Numbered from the stretch's first letter, positions 10,328 through 19,049 are shown. The stretch is DNA of 39,773 nucleotides from Chara braunii (GCA_003427395.1 BFEA01000340.1:138834-178606); one strand, 5' to 3'. Notes: a model not told the origin generated them from the letters alone. Numbers and translations: made by a program.

Positions 10328-11020
10328 CTGCGAGTTGAATGTTGTAGTCGGACTGAGTGATACGTTAGTAGAAGGAGAGTTAATAAGAAAAGAGTGTGCG
10401 TCGCGCTATGGCGGAGGGGAGAAAGATAAAGGGTGAAAATGCTACAGTTCGGTCGTTTCTCTACCGTTTACATCAATCGAAAATGCGAAATCGGGGTTTT
10501 GAGGGAAGGCGAGTTCAACCATGACGTTAGTTTTTGAGATAGGTGAGTAGAACAGGAGGTATGAGGGAAGGAGCTCCGCGAAGATATGGCGAAGGGGAGA
10601 GGAGACGAAGTACGAATAGGGGATAGCCCACCCGAGGGTGAACGGAGCGGGTAGGGGGCAGGACTCTACGGCAGGAGCGGCGCAAGGCAGGGGCGACAAG
10701 CTAGCAGCGAGCAGGCAACGGGGAGATGAAGCAGCGGACATAGGACAGAGGTAGAGCTGGACCAGGTGAACCTGGCCCGGGTCCCCGCCCAGGTACATTC
10801 GGAGATGGCGGGGAGATGACCAAGGCGGTGCGTGGCAGAAGATCGGGCCAACGGGTACGTACGACGGGGGAGGACAGGGAGTGCAGCGCCAGGTAAGGGC
10901 GGACTGCGCAGAGGGAGTGCTCGAAAGCAAAGATGTATCTTTCCGCGTTATAGCAGAAGATTCATTTTTTTTTTCTTCGTGCATGTTCATATGAGGCACG
11001 GCCATTTGCAATAAGCGCAC

Positions 11021-12480
11021 GTACAGAGAGAGGGGGAGAGAGGACTTACCTCGAACAGACGAACTGGCGAAACGGGATGAACTGAAGCTGGCGGCAATGG
11101 GGCGAGCTTACCATCTGGGCAGCACGTAATGGCTGGCGATCCCTACCAACCCGCTGCACTTTGACTGGGCGGGGGGGCTGTCCACTCAGTCGGGCGAAGC
11201 AGCAGGAGACGGTAAGAGGGTAGGAGATCCGTTGGTTAGTTGGGAGACTGTCTGTGCCATCGATCGAGCTAGCAAGGTTTGAGAACTGGGGGCCGGTGAG
11301 CTTACCTGTTGGCCCTTACGTGCCTATCCGGCCATGGGGCTGAAATAGCAAGGCTCGTTAGGAGGAGGGCATAGGTGTAGGCAAGAGACCACACAATGGG
11401 GGTTGAGGCCAGGCTCGCGAGCCCATGTAGTGCTCAACGGGAGTAGTGAGGTGGTGGTGAGCGTCCGACAGGGCTATAGTTGCAGGAGGAGGGTTTTAAG
11501 TGTGTGCCTGCCCAGCTGTGGACCGCTCAAACCTGGGAACTTGTAGCACAACTATGTTGTGCTCATGTAGTATGCTGCGGATAGGCATCTGCTACCGTGC
11601 TTTCGTTGTTTTGTCCCTATGCTTGTTGTCTACCGTTGAACATCCGCTGCTGGGTCGTCGGTAGTTAGCGTTGTGCAAGCTATTGCTATTGGCAGAGTTG
11701 GTTGCTGTGTGGGTAAACATCGGTGCCACTACTGGGTATTCTGATATTACTGTTAGGGCCGACCTACAGCTGAGGTTGGAAGGGCAAGGGTTGCTGCACC
11801 TTGTCTCCCTGCGTGCATCGCTAGAAAGGTGGTGTATGGGACCATACACGTGGCATGGCTTATCCTAACTATCAGAGTGGCATGAGGTGGGCAGGGAGAG
11901 TGAGGGCTGGCCTGTTAGCCGTGCGTTGTCCTTCTTATTAATGGCGGTATAGTGAAGCTAGCTATGGGAGTGAAGGATTACCTACCAGCCGGGGCGCTGC
12001 TCATTCTACCGCGCGGGATAGCGAGGAGAGAGGGGTCACTGCTGCGACTTGGAGGTTCGCGGGGAGGGGTCGCTTGACTTCGGTTTGACCTGTGGCCATG
12101 CGTTTTGGCCACCATTGCGGGGCCCTCAGACGCTGAAGATCTCAAGGCCCTCTCATGCGAGCCTGAGAGCACCTCTCTTGGATCTGAGAGTCTCAAATCT
12201 ACCTTCCTCAGCTCCTCTTACTCTAAATCTAGTCTATTGGTTCTGAGAGGAAGGCGGCAGGCGGGATTGCAACCCGTAATCCGCGCCAAGGCCTCTGTGG
12301 GAGGTTCGCCCCATCGATTGCGGGAGCCCTGCCGGAACTCAGGAGGAGTTCTGGAGGCAGGGAACTTAATGGTAATCATTGCTTTCCCCTATAAACCCGG
12401 TATAATCCCTATCTACACTCCTCCCTATGTATTGGTTGACTATGTTGAGTGCAACCCTTACTTTGACTTTTTTGATTGAC
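11021..12480. other. Non-coding stretch with two strong hairpins
   Basis: No gene is recognised. A hairpin at 11545-11563 has arms AGCACAA and TTGTGCT around CTATG. A larger one at 12327-12362 has outer arms CCCTGCC and GGCAGGG, inner arms GAACTC and GAGTTC, and loop AGGAG. A CTGAGAG word recurs at 12160-12245. Confidence 0.45.
12327..12362. other. Two-part perfect hairpin
   Basis: Outer stem of 7 pairs (12327-12333 with 12356-12362) and inner stem of 6 pairs (12335-12340 with 12346-12351), separated by one base on the left and four on the right. Confidence 0.8.
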
Positions 12481-12633
12481 TTCAGGACACAAATCAGACC
12501 AACTAAAGGAATGCATGTAAAATGACAGTTTCAGTTTCTTTGATTGCATGAAAGCAGATTGTCGCAAAGGGATGTATCAGTGGGAAGGTTGGGAGGAAGG
12601 CGGTTTTGCTTGTGGTTGAATGGGTCTTATAGA

Positions 12634-13471
12634 GTCAGGCGTTGTTTCTAAGATGAACGTCGTGACTGCTGTGTTTTGTTCTGTTTTCTGAAGAACCAAA
12701 CATTGTTTCTAAGATGAATGGCTTGGTTGCTGTGTTTCTTTAATTGTGCTAGACATTGTTTCTAAGATGAATGGCCTGGCTACTTATTTCTGAGGGGGTA
12801 TTGATTGCTTGACTTTTGAGGGCTAGACATTGTTTCTAAGTTGAATGGTCTGACCGCTGTTTTACTTGGGTGGTTTCTGAACAGTCTCTGGGTCAGGCCC
12901 AGGGTACTTTGCTCTTTTTTATGCTGAAAAAGGGAGAGCTGAGCATTGTTTCTAAGGTGAATGGCTCGTCTCTCGGTGATTGTTTTTATTCTGAGGGAGG
13001 ATTCAGGGTCAAAGGACTAGACATTGTTTCTAAGATGAATGGTCTAAGTTTGAGGCCTCAGGACTATAATGAGAACAAAGGAATATGATTTTCTATAATG
13101 TAGTGTATATATGTACTTATATACAAACAAGGCTAGTCAGGCATTGTTTCTAAGATGAATGACCTACCTATAGCCTTATCACAAGCGAAGAGAGTATAAT
13201 CAAGAATTATAACTGAAGGTAACTTGGGCAGGCTGGGCATTGTTTCTAAGATGAATGGCCCAACCCTATGCCCTCTTCTTGAAGACTAAGGTGCAGAAAG
13301 GTATATATAACTTGGCTATTTAAACAGTTCAGGGCGACTAAGCATGGTTTCTAAGATGAATGGCTTGGTCAGGTGCCCTAATGAAGAGAAAAGTAGTTGT
13401 GCAGCCTGTTCGTGTATAATTAAGGCAGAGGGCTGACATTGTTTCTAAGATGAATGGCCAATCCCAATGCC
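12634..13471. repeat. Array of ten related hairpins with a conserved core and covarying stems
   Basis: Ten units share the core CATT-GTTTCTAAGATG-AATG, with only a few base changes, at irregular spacing of 53-120 bases. Units: 12634-12666, 12694-12728, 12748-12780, 12821-12855, 12935-12973, 13015-13049, 13131-13175, 13226-13273, 13331-13379, 13424-13471. CATT pairs with AATG around the 12-base loop, usually followed by one unpaired G on the 3' side. The flanks differ between units yet still pair: AACCAA/TTGGTT in unit 2, AGAGCTGAG/CTCGTCTCT in unit 5 (one mismatch, one G-T), GACTAAG/CTTGGTC plus AGGGC/GCCCT in unit 9, TGGG/CCCA plus GGGCA/TGCCC in unit 8. Unit 1 has CGTT/AACG instead of CATT/AATG, a two-sided change. 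The spacers are not conserved. The strand of any transcript is unknown. I know no named family that fits. Confidence 0.85.
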
Positions 13472-13739
13472 CTATGTAAGCCGGGAGTAAAGGGTTAAAT
13501 AATTGAAAGACTATAAACTATTGTTTGCTAAATTGACTCGGGGTGGCGAGAGTACTTACCTTTGTGGTTTGGCCTGGATGTGGCTGAGTGAGGTTACTAC
13601 TTGGTCTGAGTTTTAGTTGACAGGTAGTTGCTTTAGAGGCTCGCCACGTGCTAGAGCGATAGGAGTTAGCTCAATTTCTGCATTTTCTGGGCTAAGTTTT
13701 TTTAACTTAGATCAGTTTTCGCATTTTTTGAGATCTTTT
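13472..13739. other. Linker between the two hairpin repeats
   Basis: Mostly T-rich sequence with no gene. Words such as GGAGTTAGCTCAATTTCTGC near 13670 resemble the unit of the next repeat, so a very diverged extra copy may begin here. Confidence 0.3.
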
Positions 13740-14070
13740 GTTATACTTGGCTTTGTATAAATCTTGGTAAGCTACTTTCCCTACGGGAAGCGCTGCCGAA
13801 ATTTCTGCAAATCCAAGGAGTTAGTCAAATTTCTGACTTGTCAAAATTCAACTTGTCTAAAGTTTATATATGACTTAGTAAAAATCAGGAAAGTCCCCTT
13901 TTCTAAAGGGAGTGTTGGCCAAATTTTTGCTAATTCAGGGAGTTAGAAAATTGGACGCTGGAAAGTCAAAGACCATTTCTGGTTTCATATTCAGGCTTAC
14001 ATAAATTCTGAAAAGACACTTTTCCTACGGGAAGCGTTGTCGGAATTTTCCTAATTTAGAGGAGATAGAT
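13740..14070. repeat. Tandem repeat of about 120 bp, three diverged copies with a changing hairpin
   Basis: Each copy has an AAATCTTGG or AAAATCAGG type lead, a hairpin, then GCGYTGNCGGAATTT-like and GGAGTTAG-like words. The hairpins are TTCCC-TAC-GGGAA (13777-13789), CCCTTT-TCT-AAAGGG (13896-13910) and TTTCC-TAC-GGGAA with one G-T pair (14021-14033). Arm sequence differs in copy 2 on both sides, so pairing is kept. No coding role is visible. Confidence 0.65.
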
Positions 14071-14245
14071 TATACAGGTGGCGATTCTAGCGATCTACCC
14101 TGAATAGGGGAGATTCTGCCATTGGTCTACCTTGCCTTGGACACTGCTTGAGGGTAGACTTAGGCTTAGTTAATTAGGATGTTTTGAGTGGGATCGTGAT
14201 ATGGGGATTATTCTCTATGAACTTATAGATCTAGCCGTGGGTATT

Positions 14246-14422
14246 GACCTGTCTTGTGTTACAGGTCCTCTTGATCGTGTTGATTCAGGATTTGGACTAG
14301 TTTCAGCTTGATCCTACGAGGATCATCTTCTGTTATCACTGATAACAGGTCGGTTGCCGATTCGTCGGTTTACGATTCAACTCCAATTCACTCCTGCCAC
14401 TCAACCTAAAGGCTTTAGCCTT
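14246..14422. other. Cluster of four perfect hairpins
   Basis: GACCTGT/ACAGGTC (14246-14267, loop 8), TGATCCT/AGGATCA (14309-14325, loop ACG), CTGTTATC/GATAACAG (14330-14348, loop ACT) and AAGGCT/AGCCTT (14409-14422, loop TT). The second and third are only four bases apart. No T-run terminator follows. Confidence 0.75.
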
Positions 14423-14880
14423 GAGATTTGAACTGTTTTGTTGTGTTTTTACCCGGACTTTATTGAATGACCATCCAACAAAAGTACTGAGTATTTATTT
14501 AAGAGTTGCACGAGTGAGGCTTGTATGGCTAAAGAGAGGGGTATGAGTGCGATGAATGGTTGAAGTTGACCCCGTGTAGTGCGTGGACTTCTCGTTGAAT
14601 CTTTGATGTGATTGTAGGTATGGTTGTGGTTCGGACTCTGGATGTGACTGCCTGCGATTACATACATATATGGCTGAGAGGAGTCCAACAGTGACTGTGA
14701 GAAGTGATCGTCCTATATAAATAAGCCTTATATATATATATATATGTACCTTGGGCATGTGCGCGGCTTATTGAGATCGTGCGTTAGGGTTAGCCAGATT
14801 ATGGCTCGATAGAAAAAGGGAGGTCCTTTTTCATCCTTTGCTTTTTAGAGATTTTTTATAGTTGGACGTTGTAGTCCGTG
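14423..14880. other. Non-coding stretch with a short (TA)n run
   Basis: No gene is recognised. A (TA)n microsatellite lies at 14729-14745. Confidence 0.4.
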
Positions 14881-14921
14881 GCAGCCGTCAAAGTCAAACC
14901 CCTTGATGCTCGACCGCCGCG

Positions 14922-15054
14922 ACAACTTAAAAGTTGTTTACTCCACCCCTCTGCACAGGGTGCAGAAGAGGGTGTGGTCTTCAACCACGCATGGCGGTTG
15001 TCCCTCGTCGAGAGATTAACCCTCAATGCGCATGTCAGCCGACACTTGAGTGTC
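14922..15054. other. Second cluster of perfect hairpins
   Basis: ACAACTT/AAGTTGT (14922-14937, loop AA), TCTGCAC/GTGCAGA (14950-14966, loop AGG), GTGGT/ACCAC (14974-14988) and GACACT/AGTGTC (15041-15054, loop TG). The open frame across this part is not protein-like. Confidence 0.7.
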
Positions 15055-15075
15055 GAATTCGACCCTCGCGATTAA

Positions 15076-15799
15076 CGGGAACCGCGTGAGTATGGGTACT
15101 ACATAGTACGCCATCATTGCGACTGCTTGCGTACGCTTGCATTGCGAGTCGATATGAGTTAGCCCTGCGTCCGCGCGGTTTTATATTGAGACTCGCGCGT
15201 GACGCCTATCCGATTTCCGCCGCGGGAAGTTATGGGTTGGCTACCAAGGGGCTAGGAGCGTTGTCACGTTGTTTGTGTTGTGCCGTGTTGTGTGTGCGTG
15301 TGTGTGTGTTTTATTTTTGTGTTCGTAAAGTGGTGTGCGCGTGGTGTGTGGGATGCGTCCTAGTCGACCGACGTTGAGCTGCGCTTGGGACTTCAGCCCC
15401 CCAAGATGTTGGTTCGTGTGCGGGCCCGATAGGCGTATTACCGCGCGTGCCCCCTATGCTACAGCGAACGAGAAATGCCCTCGGCTGGTCTACCTCTGCA
15501 ATTGCAACCGAGTAGCTTTCGTACTGTGGACTGGTAGCTCGGCGGGGATACGCCCACCGAAGGGAGGTGACAGCTCCCGTTAGGTGGAGGTAAGTTGTGC
15601 CTCGCGTAGGCCCTATCCTGTCGTAGGGGCTCGCGAGAGGTATGGCTGGCGCACTCGGCCTGAGCGGCCTAAGGAAGCTACATTTGTGTGTTCGCGGCAA
15701 GGTAGGTCCAACTCCTGCGTGACGCGGCCGAGAGGGTCCCGCGCTGCCACATGCGGTGCCGGACCGATGCGCCCGACAACGGGCCCCAGTTAGGGCCCG
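15076..15799. other. GC-rich stretch with no secure gene
   Basis: Several overlapping frames are open on both strands through GC richness; none shows a domain. A T/G-rich run at 15275-15355 has many GTGTG words. Confidence 0.4.
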
Positions 15800-16015
15800 G
15801 TTCTGTAATAGGCACGGTTTAGGCCTAGGTACCGGGTCACGACGGTCCCAACTAGGTCCAGGTAGGCCTAGGAACCGTCGGTTCAGTTTAGGGTCCGGTA
15901 GGCCTCGTTTAGACCCCACCAGACCTAACGGCTAGTTGTTTAGGCCAGGTACCGGTCCATCGGTAGGCCCAGCCGGCGGCGTGGTTTTGGGCGCCACTTT
16001 TCAGATTCAATTGGA

Positions 16016-16047
16016 TCTGAACCGTTGGGCCCGATCAACGGTTCAGA
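16016..16047. other. Perfect 12-bp hairpin
   Basis: TCTGAACCGTTG (16016-16027) pairs with CAACGGTTCAGA (16036-16047) around an 8-base loop. Confidence 0.85.
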
Positions 16048-16150
16048 CCCGAAGGCACTCAGTAGGATTGAGGCCGACCCAGCACTGTATCATCTGGGTA
16101 CCAGCCTCAGTCGGTAGGCTAGTAAGGAGGTTAGTCTACGCGTTAGTCTT

Positions 16151-16206
16151 CAGGATTAGCGCAGCGCTTCAGCGTTAGCAGGATTAGCGCAGCGCGGCAG
16201 CGTTAG
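16151..16206. repeat. 28-bp tandem duplication
   Basis: Two units starting at 16151 and 16179, each beginning CAGGATTAGCGCAGCGC and ending CAGCGTTAG, differing by TT versus GG in the middle. Confidence 0.9.
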
Positions 16207-16631
16207 CATGAGCAGCGAGGAGAGAGCGAGCACAGCGGTGAGAAGGAATCAGCGCAGCAGTCGGCCCAGCGCCAGCTCGCGGCAGAGCGCCAGCCTTCTG
16301 CAGCGCCATAGCTACCGGATCAGGTACCCGGGAGAAAGGCCTTGCCTTCTCTCCCTTTGACATCATCTTCCCTCTCCTCCTTCCTTCGTCTCTCCTCTCC
16401 CTCCATTCGTCTGTGTATAATCTCAGAACCTGGCCTTTCTTCTATGTCCAAGGCCTGGGCTTTCACACCACTGATGCATGATTGAGATTGTTCAATTGCA
16501 GTCCGAGTCAGGTCAGAGTCAGTCCATGGGTATCAACTCTTCCACTGTCATTGTATCAACTTTGTATTATCTGGTCGATTTTGGGAATCTGCGCCATACT
16601 TATGACTGTGTTTCATGAGTATGCAACAGTT

Positions 16632-16645
16632 TGGTATCGGAGCAG
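16632..16645 (+). other. tRNA-iMet-like primer-binding site (orphan)
   Basis: TGGTATCGGAGCAG matches the usual plant retroelement PBS TGGTATCAGAGC at all but one of the first 12 bases. It follows the putative LTR end by three bases. Confidence 0.6.
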
Positions 16646-16670
16646 ACCAGCATTGGATGACTCACCATTA

Positions 16671-16729
<59 letters not shown>
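16671..16729. repeat. (TTGA)n microsatellite, about 14 units
   Basis: A near-perfect four-base repeat starting 25 bases after the orphan primer-binding site. Beyond it no retroelement protein follows. Confidence 0.95.
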
Positions 16730-17040
16730 ATCCACACCTGTACTTTGTTATCATTAATCATAAGTTGCAATTTTTTATTTTTTTTCTTCTGCTTACATAG
16801 TAATTAGGTCGTTTGAGTTCTAATTTTAGGTTTTGCGGTTTTCTCCGTACTGCATATAATTAAGGAAATCGCTAATCACGATTAACCTAATTAGCGCTAA
16901 TTAGGGTTAGCCCTAACCTAAGCTAACGACCTATCAAACCTATGGGAAGTAAGTGTCAGCCAGGCACTGCGCCAATTAAGGCAGATCGGGCCTGAGCACG
17001 GCCACATTCAAACTGCAACCTAGGCCGAAGGATAATTTGA
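16730..17040. other. AT-rich non-coding stretch with an 18-bp palindrome
   Basis: The perfect palindrome CTAATTAGCGCTAATTAG lies at 16887-16904, followed by TTAGGG-TTAG-CCCTAA (16901-16916). No gene is recognised. Confidence 0.5.
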
Positions 17041-17149
17041 TTATTAACACAAATATTTTTATGACTTATAAGTTGTCTTGCTGTAAAAATTCATACGTAC
17101 AAGAAGAACGTCCAATCTTTTCTCCATTAGTAATAACAAACTCTTTTGT

Positions 17150-17341
17150 TTGTCTAAAGTTTTAATCGATATTTGTGGAGTTGATTATCCTTCTCGAAAA
17201 GATAGATTTGAAGTGGTGTATAACTTACTGAGTATTCAGTATAACTCACGTCTTCGTGTACATACACGTGTAGATGGAATAACTCCCATTTGTTCCCGAA
17301 TTTTCTTGGTAGAGGCAACTTCGTTGCACTTAAGTTCTTAG
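17150..17341 (+). pseudogene. nad9: nad9 fragment (mitochondrial NADH dehydrogenase subunit 9)
   Basis: From about residue 3 to 49 the frame carries the NAD9 (30-kDa subunit of respiratory complex I) signature: VLIDICGVDYPSRKDRFEVV, then YNLLSIQYNSRLRV and ITPICS. Plant mitochondrial NAD9 has the same segment near the middle of a protein of about 190 residues. The N-terminal third and the C-terminal half (the GWWEREVWDMFGV region) are missing, and the last 15 residues before the TAG are unrelated. No ATG starts this frame, which opens with TTG. In the nucleus such a fragment would be non-functional, with no organelle-targeting sequence. Identification is strong; the origin as a NUMT is inference from the nuclear retroelement on its right. 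Confidence 0.85.
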
Positions 17342-17342
17342 A

Positions 17343-17549
17343 ATGATCTTACAACCTATTGATGAACCCCGTTTTTCCACTTGTTCACATGGCTTCGGAC
17401 CCGGACGTAATGCTCACACGGCCCTTAATGTTATATTTGGTGTTTTAGTAGCCTTTGACTGGCTACCTTCACCACTGCCAGTATTTACTCTTAGGTGCCC
17501 ACGTAGTGGTAGGTGCCACAAGATCTCTTCGATATCAACGTGTCTTTAG
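17343..17549 (+). pseudogene. Group II intron reverse transcriptase/maturase fragment
   Basis: The first 30 residues contain LQPIDEPRFSTCSHGFGPGR followed by NAHTAL. This matches the LEPIYEPRFS...HGFRPGRSCHTAL block of LtrA-type intron reverse transcriptases found in plant and algal mitochondrial introns. Intact proteins exceed 500 residues; only this block remains, and the sequence after about residue 32 is unrelated. The catalytic YADD region is absent. The fragment starts two bases after the nad9 remnant ends, on the same strand. It supports a mitochondrial source for the AT-rich segment. It is non-functional. Confidence 0.7.
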
Positions 17550-17550
17550 A

Positions 17551-18006
17551 TAAGGACAGGAGCGCAGAGGTTAGGCAGCGAAGTAGTATCATTGAGATTT
17601 GAATTGGTTTCGTAATTTGAGAATTCAACTTATTTTCGGTAATCCATCATTACGTAATTACACATAAAAACTCAAATAACATACACATAACCAAAGGAAT
17701 TGCGTGAGATATGTAAGTTGATCTAATTGAGGCATTTTTTTTTGTACTTTTTCCAAGTTTTTTTTTGTTTTTTTTCGTGATTGTTCGCCAATTTTTCATG
17801 GAACTTTCACTTTTTGCAAAACGCATCTTTTATTGCGATTAAAGGTTGAATCTTTACAGCAAATTGTGTATCTTCCTACTACCATTGATCTTCTACTTAC
17901 TTCATGACCTCGTAATGATGCAAAAATCTCCCGATTAAATTTTGTGACATTATTAAAATTATGTTTAAATGTTTAATCTTGCTTAAACTTTATTCATTTT
18001 TAGTGG
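17551..18006. other. AT-rich sequence, source unknown
   Basis: Continues the composition of the NUMT with runs of T (17737-17776). No coding fragment was recognised. Confidence 0.4.
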
Positions 18007-18091
18007 TGCAAATTTAAATATGCTTTAATTAAATATTTAACTTTTGCCAAATTAATTGTTGCAAATTTAAATATTCTTTAATTAAAGATTT
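18007..18091. repeat. AT-rich direct repeat, two copies 53 bp apart, ending at an LTR
   Basis: TGCAAATTTAAATATGCTTT at 18007 and TGCAAATTTAAATATTCTTT at 18060 are followed by similar AATTAAA tails. The second copy ends at the first base of the element 1 LTR, so element 1 inserted into or next to this repeat. Confidence 0.7.
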
Positions 18092-19032
18092 TGCGAGGCA
18101 CAAGGCCTCGATAAGCCCTACTGGGCCCCGATTTGCAACAAGCGTTGGCTGCCCTAAGTGAAGGCAGGCTCGACAGACCTCAAGAGGCCTATTTGGGACT
18201 TCTATGCAACTAGGGAAATTCAGGCAGGTGCGCAGTGTCAGTCGGTTGGAAGCGCCCAGGCCTAGGCTGCCTTGCATTGCATGTAACTGAGGCAGGCCCT
18301 GGGCCGGATACACAAAGTGGATCGAACAAAAGCTGAGGGCAGTTGGGTGCTGGTAACCACCACAGACCCTGGGTCTGTTGACTTCGGACTGAGGCTCAAC
18401 CTCCCTGGGCCTACCGGAAGCTTCTGGACCAAGGCCCAGTACCGCAGCACAGCACGCAGCCGCATGCCACTTCGATATAGGGAAGGGCCTGCCTACTCAT
18501 TGAACATTCGGGCACTGGCTGCTTTGTGCGCAAGCGCTGCTGCGCTATCGCCTGCCAGGCTCACGCTCTCACGGGTGAGTTGGAAGGAGCAGGCAACCAT
18601 AGCCGAGTTGCGTTGCTGTATGCTGGATGGGGTGCATGGTGGTCCTTGGGTGCAACTGGCCTTTGTGAGTTGGGGAACGAGGTTGTGAGTGATACGAGAG
18701 ACATACGTGGTGCTTGAAGCGTGCGGCATTGGCCGAGATCTGCTCATACTTCGGGGAGTTGTTGACGTCATCAGCGGCATTGAAGAGTAGGCTAGATAGG
18801 ATCTGCCATCTGTAGTTTGGGCGCCGAGCGCCTGATAGGATATCAACATTGGTTCTTCGTTGATGATGATGATGAGACTATTCCAGCATTGTCAATTATG
18901 AGCTTTTGGTGTACTCTTATTTGGTGAAACTCATGATGCAATTCTGCTTTTGGTTTGAGGTCACGACTATCTGGTCTCATGTGTATTATGCTGTTTGATT
19001 GCTGAATTTTGCTATTGCTCATCTTCCTTGCA
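18092..19032 (+). mobile_element. 5' LTR of element 1 (about 941 bp)
   Basis: Begins TGCGAGGCAC and ends TTGCA, i.e. with the TG...CA ends of LTRs. The end is set by the primer-binding site three bases later. Bases 18092-18891 match 26034-26806. The last 141 bases have no partner because the 3' LTR is cut short. Confidence 0.85.
18763..18770. promoter_or_regulatory. TGACGTCA palindrome kept in both LTRs
   Basis: The CRE-type octamer, a known binding site of bZIP factors, is identical in the 5' LTR and at 26678-26685 in the 3' LTR although neighbouring bases differ. A role in LTR transcription is inference. Confidence 0.4.
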
Positions 19033-19035
19033 ATT

Positions 19036-19049
19036 TGGTATCGGAGTTG
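19036..19049 (+). other. Primer-binding site of element 1 (tRNA-iMet type)
   Basis: TGGTATCGGAGTTG lies three bases after the LTR end. It matches TGGTATCAGAG at 10 of 11 positions, with the same A-to-G difference as the orphan site at 16632. Confidence 0.8.

Larger units (their letters stand above)
9680..11020. other. Purine-rich plus strand, large spurious minus-strand frames
   Basis: G and A dominate the plus strand. This removes minus-strand stop codons and creates P/S/L-rich frames of 182 and 192 codons (9679-10227 and 10442-11020). Neither shows a domain or conserved feature. I judge them artefacts. Two perfect hairpins lie between them. Confidence 0.5.
15800..16628 (+). mobile_element. 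Orphan LTR, 3' part (left boundary unknown)
   Basis: The stretch ends ...TGCAACA at 16628, three bases before a sequence matching a tRNA-iMet primer-binding site (16632). This is the arrangement at an LTR/internal junction, and it matches the junction of element 1 (19032/19036). No matching second LTR, gag or pol of this copy was found. The body has TAGGCCTAGG words (15814-15905), a 12-bp perfect hairpin and a 28-bp duplication. The start is unknown; 15800 is a guess based on composition. Confidence 0.4.
17041..17550 (+). other. Nuclear insertion of mitochondrial DNA (NUMT), mosaic
   Basis: The AT content jumps and two adjacent mitochondrial-type coding fragments are present: part of nad9 and part of a group II intron reverse transcriptase. 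They are separated by two bases, too close for an intact intron, in which the ORF sits in domain IV well away from the 5' splice site. The rest of the AT-rich DNA to 18006 may belong to the same insertion but contains nothing I can name. Alternatively this could be organelle contamination joined in assembly. Confidence 0.7.

Noticed and set aside
10442-11020. 192-codon minus-strand gene
   Set aside because: Same compositional cause; no recognisable motif.
12634-13471. CRISPR-like array
   Set aside because: Spacing is irregular (53-120 bases), the repeats are structured with variable flanks, no cas genes are present and the DNA is eukaryotic.
14780-16920. Telomere-like GTTAGGGTTAG words (14784, 16901)
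   Set aside because: Only one or two units each; part of palindromic sequence, not an array.
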